Shown here one piece after another: positions 7,532-16,679 of a DNA stretch of 64,000 bases. Every line of letters starts with the position of its first letter. Within the stretch, counting starts at the first letter, position 1. The DNA is from an uncultured cyanobacterium (GTDB lineage Bacteria; Cyanobacteriota; Cyanobacteriia; PCC-6307; Cyanobiaceae). Below the pieces are notes generated by a model. That model made no database searches. It saw only the letters and a list, made by a program, of their open reading frames with translations, and was not told the DNA's origin. A program made the translations under genes and the position numbers. The DNA lies in the NCBI GenBank assembly GCA_903858015.1, contig CAIOGZ010000014.1, forward strand, positions 1 to 64,000, written 5' to 3'.

Positions 7532-10060
7532 TCAATCAAGCTCGCAAGTAATTGTTACCGGGAACGGTTCTGCGGCCCAGATTCTGGTGGCGTAGTCGCG
7601 GATCGAACGGTCGGAGGAGAAGAAACCCGAACGGGCCGTATTCAACAACGACATCCGGTTCCAATGGGCGCGATCTGCCCAGGCTTGATCGACGGCGGCC
7701 TGGGCGCGTAGATAATCGGCGAAGTCGGCCAGCACGAAGAAGCGGTCGTCGCCGGTGAGATTCTGTAGCAAAGGCCGGAACAGTTCGCCATCGCCATGGC
7801 TGAAATGGCCCTGCTCAATCAGCCGCAACACCTCCGGCATCGCTTCGAGGGTGTGGATCAGCTCCCAGGGGCGGTAGCCCTCCTGCCTGAGCGCCGCAAT
7901 CTCGGCGGTACTCTTGCCGAATAGGAAGAAGTTGTCTGCCCCCACCTGCTCGCGGATTTCCACATTGGCACCGTCGAGGGTACCGATCGTGAGCGCACCG
8001 TTCATGGCGAATTTCATGTTGCCCGTGCCCGAGGCTTCCAGGCCAGCGGTGGAGATCTGCTCGGAGAGATCGGCAGCCGGATAGACGCGCTCGCCCAGCT
8101 TGACGTTGTAGTCCGCTAGGAATACCACCCGCAACAGCCCTTCAGTGGCCGGATCGGCGTTGACCATGTCGGCTACGCCATTGATGAAGCGGATGATCAG
8201 TTTCGCCATCGCATAGCCCGGCGCCGCCTTGCCGCCGAAGATCACGGTGCGGGGTGCCATGCCGCTGGTGTCGCCGTTTTTAATCCGCAGGTATTGGGCC
8301 ACCACCTGCAGGGCATTGAGGTGCTGGCGCTTGTATTCGTGGATCCGCTTCACCTGCACATCAAACAGGGAGTGGGGATCCACGGCCACGCCGCTATGGC
8401 GGTGGATGTAATCGCTGAGGTGCTGCTTGACGGTGAGCTTGGTGGCTCCCCATTGCTCCAGGAAGGCCTGATCGTCGCTGAACCGCTCCAGCTGGCGGAG
8501 CTGGTCGAGGTTGTTCACCCAACCGGGGCCCACCGCCTGGTCCAGCAGTTCCGAAAGCCGGGGGTTGGCAAGGGCCACCCAGCGCCGCGGTGTGACGCCA
8601 TTGGTGACATTGGTGAACTTCTCAGGCCAGAGCGCTGCGAATTCGGGAAACAGCTCGGTTTTGACTAAATCGCTATGCAGGGCCGCCACCCCATTCACAT
8701 GGTGGCTGGCGATCGTGGCCAGGTGGGCCATGCGCACCATCTTGCGGCCATCCTCATCGATGATCGAAACCTTGCGCAGGATTTGATCGTTGCCCGGATA
8801 CTTGAGCCGCACCTGCTGCAGGAAGCGGCGGTTGATCTCGCAGATCAATTCGTAGTGGCGGGGCAGCAGGTTGCTGAATAGATCCACGCCCCACTTCTCG
8901 AGGGCCTCCGGCAGCAGGGTGTGGTTGGTGTAGGAGAGGGCGCTGCTGGTGATCCGCCAGGCGGCTTCCCATTCGAGCTGTTTGTCATCGATCAGTAGCC
9001 GCATCAGCTCAGCTACGGCGATCGCCGGGTGGGTGTCGTTGAGCTGCACGGCCCAGTGATCTGGAAACTCCTGCACCGGAATGCCGCGCAGATCCAGGTT
9101 GCGGATCATGTCTTGCAGCGAACAACTCACAAAGAAGTGCTGCTGTTTCAACCGCAGTCGCCGGCCCTCATCGGTGCCGTCGTTGGGATAGAGAACCTTG
9201 GAGAGGGTTTCACTGCCCACCTTCTCTTCTACGGCACCATAGTAATCGCCAATATTGAAGGCATAGAAATCGAAGGATTCGGTGGCATCGGCCCGCCACA
9301 GTCTTAGCCGGTCGCAGGTGTTGACCCGGTAGCCCAGCACCGGCACATCGTGGGGCACGCCGATCGCATGCTCGGACGGAATCCAGCGCACCCGGTAGGC
9401 GCCGCGTTCATCGCGATAGCTCTCGGTGCGGCCGCCGAAGCCCACCAGGCAGGCCTGGTCGGGATGGGGAATCTCCCAGGGCCAGCCGCTCTTGAGCCAT
9501 TTATCGGTGATCTCCACCTGCCAGCCATCGCGGATGAGCTGGTCGAAAATGCCGAATTCGTAGCGGATGCCGTAGCCGGTGGCTGGAATCTCCAGGGAAG
9601 CCAGGGATTCGAGGAAACAGGCCGCCAGCCGCCCGAGGCCGCCATTGCCCAAGCCCGGCTCCTCCTCCACATCCAGGATCTGCTCGAGGTCGGCGATGCC
9701 GAAGCGGCGCAGGGCCTCGGCGGCCTCATCGCGGATGCCGAGCATCAGCAGGTTGTTGCCCAGTTGGGGGCCGATCAGAAACTCGGCAGAGAGGTACGCC
9801 ACCACCCGGGTGGGGGTGGCGTTGATCGCTTCGATACCGGCCAGGTAGCGGGTCATCAGCCGGTCACGTACTGCATAGCTCAGGGCCATGTAGAGGTCGT
9901 GGCGGCTGGCGCTGGGGGCGAGTTTGCCGAGGGTGTAGAAGAGGTGCTCGGTCATGCCGTCGAACACGTCCTCGGCCATCAGGCCGCTGCGGTCGGCATC
10001 GGCGTAGCAGCCCGGGGTGGGCAGGCGTAGGTTGCGGCGGCGGGGTTCGGCGGTGGTCAT
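7532..10060 (-). CDS. glgP: Glycogen phosphorylase
   Basis: An 842-residue protein covering the whole GT35 family. Visible blocks are NGGLGRLAACFLESLASL, then LNDTHPAIAVAELMRLLID, FTNVTNGVTPRRW, VKRIHEYKRQHLN, and the pyridoxal-phosphate segment SGTGNMKFAMNGALTIGTLD, with the cofactor lysine at residue 683. It releases glucose-1-phosphate from glycogen, the cyanobacterial night carbon store. The start at 10060 is preferred over longer frames because CAGGAG lies 5 bases upstream of the ATG and family homology begins soon after. The promoter region is shared with the divergent antiporter gene. Confidence 0.96.
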   Translation of the reverse strand: MTTAEPRRRNLRLPTPGCYADADRSGLMAEDVFDGMTEHLFYTLGKLAPSASRHDLYMALSYAVRDRLMTRYLAGIEAINATPTRVVAYLSAEFLIGPQLGNNLLMLGIRDEAAEALRRFGIADLEQILDVEEEPGLGNGGLGRLAACFLESLASLEIPATGYGIRYEFGIFDQLIRDGWQVEITDKWLKSGWPWEIPHPDQACLVGFGGRTESYRDERGAYRVRWIPSEHAIGVPHDVPVLGYRVNTCDRLRLWRADATESFDFYAFNIGDYYGAVEEKVGSETLSKVLYPNDGTDEGRRLRLKQQHFFVSCSLQDMIRNLDLRGIPVQEFPDHWAVQLNDTHPAIAVAELMRLLIDDKQLEWEAAWRITSSALSYTNHTLLPEALEKWGVDLFSNLLPRHYELICEINRRFLQQVRLKYPGNDQILRKVSIIDEDGRKMVRMAHLATIASHHVNGVAALHSDLVKTELFPEFAALWPEKFTNVTNGVTPRRWVALANPRLSELLDQAVGPGWVNNLDQLRQLERFSDDQAFLEQWGATKLTVKQHLSDYIHRHSGVAVDPHSLFDVQVKRIHEYKRQHLNALQVVAQYLRIKNGDTSGMAPRTVIFGGKAAPGYAMAKLIIRFINGVADMVNADPATEGLLRVVFLADYNVKLGERVYPAADLSEQISTAGLEASGTGNMKFAMNGALTIGTLDGANVEIREQVGADNFFLFGKSTAEIAALRQEGYRPWELIHTLEAMPEVLRLIEQGHFSHGDGELFRPLLQNLTGDDRFFVLADFADYLRAQAAVDQAWADRAHWNRMSLLNTARSGFFSSDRSIRDYATRIWAAEPFPVTITCELD

Positions 10061-10259
10061 AGCGCTCCTGCGGGCCGCATCGGGTTGGGCGCCGGCCACA
10101 AGGCGCCAGCTTCGACAGTAGCCGTGGCTGCAGTTGACCCAGACCTTGAACGTCTGACGGTCGGCAATCAAACACGCCGCCGGGCCTCCTAGGGTCACCT
10201 CGATCCGATCCGGCGACCGCCTGCCGAGGGCAGCCCTCCGGTTTTCCACCTTCGCGCCC

Positions 10260-11723
10260 GTGCTGCCCGCGCTGCTTTTCATCCCGACGCCTTGCTTGCC
10301 GCTGCCCTCGCCGGCGCTGCTGGCCTTACCGGCGCTGCTGCCCTCGCTGCTGCTTCAGGCCGCCACCGATCCGCTGGCTAACCATGCGATCGAAGTGGCC
10401 GAAACCCTGATCCAGGTGGGGCGTTTCCTGGTGATCTTCCTCGCCGCCCGCAGCCTCGCCGAGTTGATGGTGCGGCTGCAGCTGCCCACCATCCTGGGCG
10501 AACTGCTCGCCGGCGTGGTGATCGGTGTTTCAGGCTTCCATCTATTGGTGCCACCCGCCAGCGGTGTTCGCCTCAACCACTGGCTGCTGGATCTGGTGGC
10601 CGCCTTCTCCGGCGCCAGCGCCGATCAGGTTCAGGGTTTGTATGGCGAAAGCTTTGCGGGCTTGCAACAGGTGTCGTTGTTGGGGCTGTACGCCCTGCTC
10701 TTCCTCACCGGCCTCGAGAGCGACCTCGATGAATTGGTGGCCGTGGGTCTGCAGGCCAGCACGGTGGCCGTGACCGGGGTGCTGTTGCCCTTCGCCCTGG
10801 GCACGCTTGGCTTGCATTTTCTCTTCCATGTGCCGTTGGTGCTGGCGGTGTTTGCTGGAGCCGCCCTGACCGCCACCAGCATCGGCATCACCGCCAGCGT
10901 GTTCGGGGAACTGGGCTGGCTGCGCAGCCGCGAGGGCCAGATCGTGATCGGCGCCGCCGTGCTCGACGACATCCTGGGCATCGTGATCCTGGCGGTGGTG
11001 GTAAGCCTCTCGGGCGGCGCCTCGTTCGCGATTGCGCCGATCCTGAAGTTGATCGTGGCGGCCCTGGTCTTCGTGGCCGCCGCCCTTTGGCTCAGCCGCA
11101 CCGTCGCCCCCGGTTTTGATTGGCTGATCGATCGGCTCCAGGCCCCCGGCGAGGTGGTGGTGGCCGGCTTTGTGGTGCTCATCCTTTGCTGCTTCTGCGC
11201 CCAGGCGATCGGCCTGGAGGCGGCCCTCGGCGCCTTCGCTGCGGGCTTGATCCTGAGTCGATCGCGCCACACCGAGGCGATCCAGGAAACGGTGAAGCCG
11301 CTGGTTGCCCTGTTCGCCACCGTGTTCTTCGTGCTGATCGGCACCGGCATGGATCTGTCGGTGCTCAATCCGCTCGATCCGGCCAACCGCGAGGGCCTGG
11401 TGATGGCCGCCTACCTGCTGGCGGTGGCGGTGCTGGGCAAGTTGGCGGCCGGCTGGAGCTACCGCAGCGCGGTGCCCACCCGGCGATTGGTGGTGGGCCT
11501 CGGCATGCTGCCGCGCGGCGAGGTGGGGCTGATCTTCCTGGGCCTCGGCAGCCAGGCTGGCATCCTCACGCCCGCCTTGGAGGCGGCGATTTTGCTGATG
11601 GTGATCGGCACCACCTTCCTGGCGCCGATCCTGCTCAGACTGGTGCTTTCCAGCCCCGCCAGCCCTGCCGCCACCGCCACTGCCACCGCAACCGCCGCCA
11701 GTGCTGCCGACCAACCCCTCTGA
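10260..11723 (+). CDS. Cation:proton antiporter, CPA2 family (KefB/NapA-like)
   Basis: A 487-residue membrane protein with about 12 hydrophobic segments. Family features include LPTILGELLAGVVIGVSGFH near residues 80-100, an acidic ion-site segment IGAAVLDDILGIVILAVVVS around residues 235-255, and the later LGMLPRGEVGLIFLGLGSQA. The protein stops after the membrane domain, with no TrkA-N/RCK regulatory domain, and ends in an Ala-Thr repeat. It probably exchanges Na+ or K+ for H+. The GTG at 10260 gives an N-terminal hydrophobic leader; later starts are possible. Its 3' end overlaps the next gene by 23 bases, suggesting co-transcription. Confidence 0.88.
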   Translation: MLPALLFIPTPCLPLPSPALLALPALLPSLLLQAATDPLANHAIEVAETLIQVGRFLVIFLAARSLAELMVRLQLPTILGELLAGVVIGVSGFHLLVPPASGVRLNHWLLDLVAAFSGASADQVQGLYGESFAGLQQVSLLGLYALLFLTGLESDLDELVAVGLQASTVAVTGVLLPFALGTLGLHFLFHVPLVLAVFAGAALTATSIGITASVFGELGWLRSREGQIVIGAAVLDDILGIVILAVVVSLSGGASFAIAPILKLIVAALVFVAAALWLSRTVAPGFDWLIDRLQAPGEVVVAGFVVLILCCFCAQAIGLEAALGAFAAGLILSRSRHTEAIQETVKPLVALFATVFFVLIGTGMDLSVLNPLDPANREGLVMAAYLLAVAVLGKLAAGWSYRSAVPTRRLVVGLGMLPRGEVGLIFLGLGSQAGILTPALEAAILLMVIGTTFLAPILLRLVLSSPASPAATATATATAASAADQPL

Positions 11724-12276
11724 TCCTGCCGGCCCGGCTGGCGGGGGCGGCCTCGCTTCCCAGCTGCGCCGCTGGGGATTCAGCGGCGCCGGTTGGCGTG
11801 ATAACCGCCACGGCGAATGGTGGCTGGCGGCCCAGCTGGTGTTGCTCGCAGCCCTGCTGCTGCCGGCCTGGCCCAACCCCGCTGCCCTTGGGCTGGCCTG
11901 GCCTTGGCAGCTGCGCTGGGCCGGGGGGCTGCTGCTGCTGATCGCCCTGCTGGGTGCGGCCCGCAGCCTGGGGCAGCTGGGCGCCAGCCTCACCCCCCTG
12001 CCGGAGCCGATGCCCGGGGCCGCCCTCGTTACCGAGGGGCCGTATCGGCACTGTCGCCATCCCCTCTATCGCCAGATCCTGCTCGGCGCCCTGGCGATGG
12101 CGTTGCTGCTCGGCAGCCTGCTGCACCTCGGCCTGCTGCTGGCCCTGGCTGCGCTGCTGGGGGGCAAGGCGCGGCGGGAGGAACGCTCCTTACTCAGCCT
12201 GTATCCAGCCTATGGCGCCTACCGGGCCGCTACCGCCGCGATCGTGCCCTACCTGCCCTGGTTGGATTGGAGATAG
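11701..12276 (+). CDS. Isoprenylcysteine carboxyl methyltransferase / PEMT-like membrane methyltransferase
   Basis: A 191-residue protein with four to five hydrophobic helices and the family signature VTEGPYRHCRHPLYRQILLG (about residues 109-128), the SAM-binding RHPxY element, followed by KARREERSLLSLYPAYGAYR near the C terminus. Related bacterial enzymes methylate lipids, small metabolites or protein thiols; the substrate cannot be told here. The likely start is GTG at 11701, inside the antiporter coding end, giving a translationally coupled pair. Confidence 0.8.
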   Translation: MLPTNPSDPAGPAGGGGLASQLRRWGFSGAGWRDNRHGEWWLAAQLVLLAALLLPAWPNPAALGLAWPWQLRWAGGLLLLIALLGAARSLGQLGASLTPLPEPMPGAALVTEGPYRHCRHPLYRQILLGALAMALLLGSLLHLGLLLALAALLGGKARREERSLLSLYPAYGAYRAATAAIVPYLPWLDWR

Positions 12277-12284
12277 CCCCCGGT

Positions 12285-12596
12285 TCAGGCCTGGTTGCGG
12301 GAGGCCAGGGCGAACCCCAGGCTCCACAGGGCCGTGAGCAGCCCCATGCTGGTGGCCCAGCCCGGTCCGAGGCTCCAGCCCAGGGCCAGCTCCGCCGCCA
12401 GCCCCGCCGTGAGCGCCAGGCCGAGGCTGGCCAGCAGCAACACCAGTTCGCTGCCACCGGCGCCCAGCGGCCCGGCCGCCAGGCGCCCTTCGAGGCGGGC
12501 CAGGGGAAGGCTGAGCGGCAGGTAGAGGGCCAGGGCCCAGCAGGCGATGCCCGGTAGCAGCGGCCGCCAGGCGGCGAGGGTGAGAACAGGGGGCAT
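12285..12596 (-). CDS. Small integral membrane protein, unrecognised
   Basis: A 103-residue protein starting MPPVLTLAAWRPLLPGIACW, with three predicted membrane helices: LLPGIACWALALYLPLSLPL, then SELVLLLASLGLALTAGLAA, then WATSMGLLTALWSLGFALAS. The hydrophobic pattern and positive-end distribution argue that it is real although no family was recognised. It is divergent from the alpha/beta hydrolase and convergent with the methyltransferase. A longer start at 12638 is possible. Confidence 0.6.
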   Translation of the reverse strand: MPPVLTLAAWRPLLPGIACWALALYLPLSLPLARLEGRLAAGPLGAGGSELVLLLASLGLALTAGLAAELALGWSLGPGWATSMGLLTALWSLGFALASRNQA

Positions 12597-12666
12597 CGGC
12601 TCGAGGGCGGTCGCTGGTTGGGTGGGGCTCCCTAGCATCGAGCACCCTTCGCCTCGGTTGGCTTCC

Positions 12667-13644
12667 ATGGCCGCAGCACCGTCCGCCTCCGGGGCTGCAG
12701 CCCCCACCGCCAGCCCGCAGCCTGCTGCCCAAGCGCAAGCGCAGATCATGGCCTGGACGTTCCGCGGCCATCGCGTCCATGCCCTGCGGGCGGCGCCAGC
12801 CGAGCCGATCGGCCCGGCGCTGTTGCTGGTGCACGGCTTCGGCGCCTCCACCGACCACTGGCGCCACAACATTCCGGTGCTGTCCGGGCGCCATGAGGTG
12901 CATGCCCTCGACCTCTTGGGCTTTGGCCGCAGCGCCAAGCCCGCTGGCCTCAACTATGGCGGCGCCCTCTGGCGCGACCAGCTTGTGGCCTACGTGCAGG
13001 AGCAGATCGGACGCCCCACGGTGCTGGTGGGCAACTCGCTGGGGGGATACGCGGCCCTGGCGGCCGGCGCCGCCCTAGGCGATCAGGCGGCCGGGGTGGT
13101 GTTGCTCAATGCTGCCGGGCCGTTCCGCCAGGAGCAGGCTCCGCCCGGCGGCTGGGGGGCGATCGCCCGGCGCACGCTCGGTGGCGCCCTGGTCAAGAGT
13201 CCGCTACTGCAGCGGCTCCTGTTCGAAAATCTGCGCCGCCCCGCCACGGTCCGCCGCACCCTCAACCAGGTGTACGTGGACCGCACCAATGTGGATGAGG
13301 AGCTGGTGCAGGCGATCCTGCGCCCCTCCCGCGATCCGGGCGCCTTCGGGGTGTTTCGCACCGTGTTTGACATCCCCAGCGGCGAACCGCTCGATGACCT
13401 GGTCGCGGCGCTGACCTGCCCGCTGCTGCTGCTCTGGGGCATCCGCGATCCCTGGATGAATGCGCCCGGTCGCCGCGCTGATTTCCAGCGCCATGCCCCG
13501 GCGGCCACCACCGAGGTGCTGCTGGAGGCGGGTCATTGTCCCCACGATGAGCAACCCGAGCGGGTGAATGCCGAGTTGCTGGCTTGGCTGGCGGGGCTGG
13601 ACCAGGAGGGGGGGGGCAGCGGGCCTGCTGCAGCGGGCGCTTAG
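12667..13644 (+). CDS. Alpha/beta hydrolase
   Basis: A 325-residue protein with the complete fold: LLLVHGFGASTDHWRHN (oxyanion loop), HALDLLGFGRSAKP, nucleophile elbow VGNSLGGYAALAAG (Ser in GNSLGG), acid in LLLWGIRDPWMN, and catalytic His in LEAGHCPHDEQPERVN. This arrangement is typical of the cyanobacterial and plastid MenH/EPHX-like hydrolases; the substrate is unknown. The ATG at 12667 is preferred; MAWTF at 12748 is an alternative because the first 27 residues are Ala/Pro-rich. Its stop overlaps the convergent glcE stop by 4 bases. Confidence 0.9.
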   Translation: MAAAPSASGAAAPTASPQPAAQAQAQIMAWTFRGHRVHALRAAPAEPIGPALLLVHGFGASTDHWRHNIPVLSGRHEVHALDLLGFGRSAKPAGLNYGGALWRDQLVAYVQEQIGRPTVLVGNSLGGYAALAAGAALGDQAAGVVLLNAAGPFRQEQAPPGGWGAIARRTLGGALVKSPLLQRLLFENLRRPATVRRTLNQVYVDRTNVDEELVQAILRPSRDPGAFGVFRTVFDIPSGEPLDDLVAALTCPLLLLWGIRDPWMNAPGRRADFQRHAPAATTEVLLEAGHCPHDEQPERVNAELLAWLAGLDQEGGGSGPAAAGA

Positions 13645-14900
13645 GCCGTTGGCGGCAGGCTCGGCTGGGCCACGCCGGGGAGCCGGCCGGGGGCCAGTTG
13701 CAGCTTCGGGTCGAACTGCGCCTTCACGGCTTCGATCATGGCCTTGGCCGGGGCGTTCTCCCAGGCAGGCAGGGGGGCGCCCGGGCCGCTGGGCGGCGGC
13801 TGGCGCAGCACCGTCAGCTGGCCGCCGAGGGCGCGGCAGCGGCGGCGCAGGGCCTGCACCTGGGGCGCCGGCAGCTGGGCCGGTGCCCAGGCCAGGCCGA
13901 GGCCGCTGCCGGCGGCCAGGTTGAACGGCAGCGCCGCCAGGGCCGGATCGCTCAGCAGCTCGCCGATCCGGGTTGGTGTCACCCCGAGCCGCAGCAGCCA
14001 GGCGGCGGGATCGGCTGGGGCGGCTGCGGCCTGGTCTGGGGCGGAGCTGGGTTGGGAGTTGGGTTGGGCCTGCTGCCCCCGGGCCAGGAGGCTGGCCAGC
14101 AGTTCGGTTTCGCAGCGGCGCATCGCCAAGGCTCCGCTGCCGGGCAGGCTCGGTTCGGCCAGGCTGCGCTCCTGCTCATCGAGGCTGGCCCCATGCACAC
14201 TGGCCAGCCCCACCAGGAGCAGGGGCGCCTCCTCCTGGCCGGCCGCGGCCGCCAGGGCCGGGCTCCAGAGGTCGAGCCGCTCCGGGGTGAGCCCAGAGCG
14301 CAGCAGCCAGGCCAGCCGCTCCAGCAGGGCCTCGAGCGGGCCGCTGAGCAGCAGGCCCCGCCGCTGGGGCGGCACCGGCATGGTGCGCAAGGTGAGTTCG
14401 GTGATCAGCCCAAGGCTGCCCCAGCTGCCGCACAACAACCGCATCAGGTCGTAGCCGGCCACGTTTTTGACCACCTTGCCGCCAGCCCTGGCCTCCACCC
14501 CATCGGCCCGCATTAGCCGCAGGCCGATCAGCTGATCGCGTACCCCCAGGTAGCGCTCGCGGTAGCCACCGGCCAGGCCGCGGGCGACCAGACCGCCGAT
14601 GCTGCCGTGCCCTGGGGCCGGGCCGACCGAGAACGGTGGATCCAGGGCTAACCACTGCCGGTGGGGCGCCAAGGCCTCCTGAAGCTCCACCAGTGGTGTG
14701 CCTGCCGCAACGGTGATCGTGAAATCGCCGGGGTTGTGGTCGCGGATCCCGCTCAGGGCGGCGCAGCTCACCACCTCGCAGGGCGCCAGCGGCGGGCCCC
14801 AGTCGAGCCGACTACCGAGACCAGCCGGCAGCCAGGCGGTTCCCTGCCGGTGCAAGTCCCGCACCAGCTGCTGGAGTTCGCTGGGCTGGGGACGGATCAC
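13641..14900 (-). CDS. glcE: Glycolate dehydrogenase FAD-binding subunit GlcE
   Basis: A 419-residue FAD_binding_4 protein. It shows the FAD motifs GHGSIGGLVARGLAGGYRER and RAGGKVVKNVAGYDLMRLLC followed by GSWGSLGLITELTLRTMPVP. The short length and the divergent C-terminal half match GlcE rather than GlcD. GlcE works with GlcD and the iron-sulfur GlcF to oxidise photorespiratory glycolate to glyoxylate. The chosen start is GTG at 14900 (VIRPQPSELQQLVRD), where family homology begins; the upstream extension in frame is low complexity. glcF lies nearby on the same strand, separated by a sugar kinase gene on the opposite strand. Confidence 0.85.
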   Translation of the reverse strand: MIRPQPSELQQLVRDLHRQGTAWLPAGLGSRLDWGPPLAPCEVVSCAALSGIRDHNPGDFTITVAAGTPLVELQEALAPHRQWLALDPPFSVGPAPGHGSIGGLVARGLAGGYRERYLGVRDQLIGLRLMRADGVEARAGGKVVKNVAGYDLMRLLCGSWGSLGLITELTLRTMPVPPQRRGLLLSGPLEALLERLAWLLRSGLTPERLDLWSPALAAAAGQEEAPLLLVGLASVHGASLDEQERSLAEPSLPGSGALAMRRCETELLASLLARGQQAQPNSQPSSAPDQAAAAPADPAAWLLRLGVTPTRIGELLSDPALAALPFNLAAGSGLGLAWAPAQLPAPQVQALRRRCRALGGQLTVLRQPPPSGPGAPLPAWENAPAKAMIEAVKAQFDPKLQLAPGRLPGVAQPSLPPTA

Positions 14901-14986
14901 GGCACGATGGTGCCATGGCGGCCGCCCCCCCTGGCGGAGCCGTCGCCGGTTGGGCCCTTGGCGGGGCCGGCGCCTGTCCTGGACTT

Positions 14987-15035
14987 GAGCTGAGCTGAGC
15001 TGGGCCGAGCTGAACTGGACTTCAGCTGGACTGAA
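14987..15035. repeat. Short GAGCTG/GAACTG tandem
   Basis: The stretch repeats GAGCTGAGCTGAGCTGGG and related GAACTGGAC/CAGCTGGAC units between the divergent glcE and sugar-kinase starts. It is a degenerate simple repeat with no recognisable function. Confidence 0.5.
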
Positions 15036-15080
15036 TTGCATCTTGATCTGACTTGCGCAGGGCCTGGGTCGTTCTTTTTG

Positions 15081-16613
15081 ATGGTTGCTATGGCCGAGCT
15101 CCCCACCCCCGCTGCTGCCGAGCTGCCGCCCATCCCCCAGGCCATGCCCCAGGCCATTCCCCAGGCCATGGCCCCGGCCACCGCTGCCGGGGGGATGGCC
15201 GCTTCGAGCCTCAAGGTGATCGTCTTTGACGACGACCCCACCGGCTCCCAAACCGTGCACGGCTGTCCGCTGCTGTTGCGTTGGGATGCCGCCACCCTGG
15301 CGGCAGGCCTGCGCCATCCTTCCCCCCTGCTGTTTCTGCTGGCCAACAGCCGCGCCCTGGCTCCGGAGCAGGCCCGGCTGCGGCTGCGCCAGATCTGCGG
15401 GGCCCTGCGCTCCGCCTTGGCCGAGGCCCGCCAGCAGGGGGTGATCGATCGCTACGTGTTGGTGAGCCGCGGCGATTCCACCCTGCGGGGCCACTTTCCG
15501 CTCGAGCTGGAGGTGATCGAGGCGGAATTGGGGCCGTTCGATGCCAGCTTCCTGGTGCCCGCCTTCCTGGAGGGTGGGCGCACCACGGTGGATGGGGTCC
15601 ACCTGTTGCATGGCTTGCCCGTGCACCAGAGCCCCTTCGCCCGCGACCGCTTGTTTGGCTATGGCACCAGCCAGCTGGCTGCTTGGGTGGAGGAGAAGAG
15701 CGCTGGCCGGATCAGATCGGAGCAGGTCCAGCAGATCAGCCTGGCGGAGCTGGACCAGCTGCAGCTCGCTGATCCCGAGGCCTCGCTGCGACGGCGGTTG
15801 GCGGCCCTAGGGGGCAATCCCCTGCTGGTGGTGGATGCCGAACGGCCGGCCCAACTCGCCGCCTTTGGGGCGCTGGTGCGGGAGTTGGTGGCGGCGGCGC
15901 CGTCGCGGCGATTCCTGTTCCAGAGCGCCGCCAGCCTGCTCAACGGCCTGGTGCCGTTGCCGCCCCAGCCCCGCGGGCGCCGCGGCCTGGCGGAGCTGCG
16001 CCGCCGGGGGGACGGGGGCCTGCCCCTGCCCGGGCTGGTGCTGGTGGGCTCCCATGTGGGCCTCGCCGATGCCCAACTGGCGGCCCTGCTGGCCCAGCCG
16101 GGCTGCGGCGGGGTGGAGCTGCCGGTGGCGCGGGTGCATCGGGTGCTGGAGGGGCCCCTCCCCGATCGGCTGCTGGCTTCCCTGGAGCAGGAGTGGCTGG
16201 AGCGGCTGCAGGCGTTGCTGGCGGCGGGCCTGACAGCGGTGCTCTACACCAGCCGGGGGGAATTGGCCTGCCGCCACGCCGCCGAGCGTCGCCAGCTGGG
16301 CCAGGTGCTGGCCGCCGCCATGGCCCGGGTGGCGGCCCGGTTGGCGCCGCAGCTCGGTTACCTGATCAGCAAGGGGGGCATCACCAGCCATACCCTGCTG
16401 GCCGCTGGCTTCGGTCTCGCTTCAGTGGACCTGATGGGCCAGCTCCTGCCAGGTCTTTCCCTGGTGCTGCCCGCCGCCGCCGGCGGCGAGCCGCTGGATG
16501 TCGCCCTGGCGGAGCTACCGATCCTCACCTTCCCTGGCAATTTGGGCGACGAGACGACCCTGACCCAGGCCTGGCATCTGATGCAAGGGGCCAGCTCTGG
16601 CTCAGGGGAGTAG
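15081..16613 (+). CDS. Four-carbon acid sugar kinase family protein (DUF1537)
   Basis: About 510 residues. The N-terminal DUF1537 motif VFDDDPTGSQTVHGCPLLLR is followed by LVSRGDSTLRGHFPLELEVI and VPAFLEGGRTTVDGVHLLHG. The C-terminal nucleotide-binding half has LISKGGITSHTLLAAGFGL and FPGNLGDETTL. Family members phosphorylate four-carbon acid sugars such as erythronate or threonate; the substrate here is inferred only. The start is uncertain: the first ~38 residues are a Met/Pro/Ala/Gln-rich repeat, and ATG at 15195 (MAASSLKVIVFDD) is a plausible alternative. It sits between glcE and glcF, and may link it to C2/C4 acid metabolism. Confidence 0.85.
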   Translation: MVAMAELPTPAAAELPPIPQAMPQAIPQAMAPATAAGGMAASSLKVIVFDDDPTGSQTVHGCPLLLRWDAATLAAGLRHPSPLLFLLANSRALAPEQARLRLRQICGALRSALAEARQQGVIDRYVLVSRGDSTLRGHFPLELEVIEAELGPFDASFLVPAFLEGGRTTVDGVHLLHGLPVHQSPFARDRLFGYGTSQLAAWVEEKSAGRIRSEQVQQISLAELDQLQLADPEASLRRRLAALGGNPLLVVDAERPAQLAAFGALVRELVAAAPSRRFLFQSAASLLNGLVPLPPQPRGRRGLAELRRRGDGGLPLPGLVLVGSHVGLADAQLAALLAQPGCGGVELPVARVHRVLEGPLPDRLLASLEQEWLERLQALLAAGLTAVLYTSRGELACRHAAERRQLGQVLAAAMARVAARLAPQLGYLISKGGITSHTLLAAGFGLASVDLMGQLLPGLSLVLPAAAGGEPLDVALAELPILTFPGNLGDETTLTQAWHLMQGASSGSGE

Positions 16614-16679
16614 TCCAGCCCCAGGGCAGTAGTCCAGCCCCAGGGCGGTAGCCCCCCCAGCTTGGGGGCCCGGGCCAGA

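Noticed and set aside
10542-11993. A 483-residue open frame antisense to the antiporter
   Set aside because: Very His/Gln/Gly-rich with no hydrophobic pattern; it is a shadow of the membrane protein gene.
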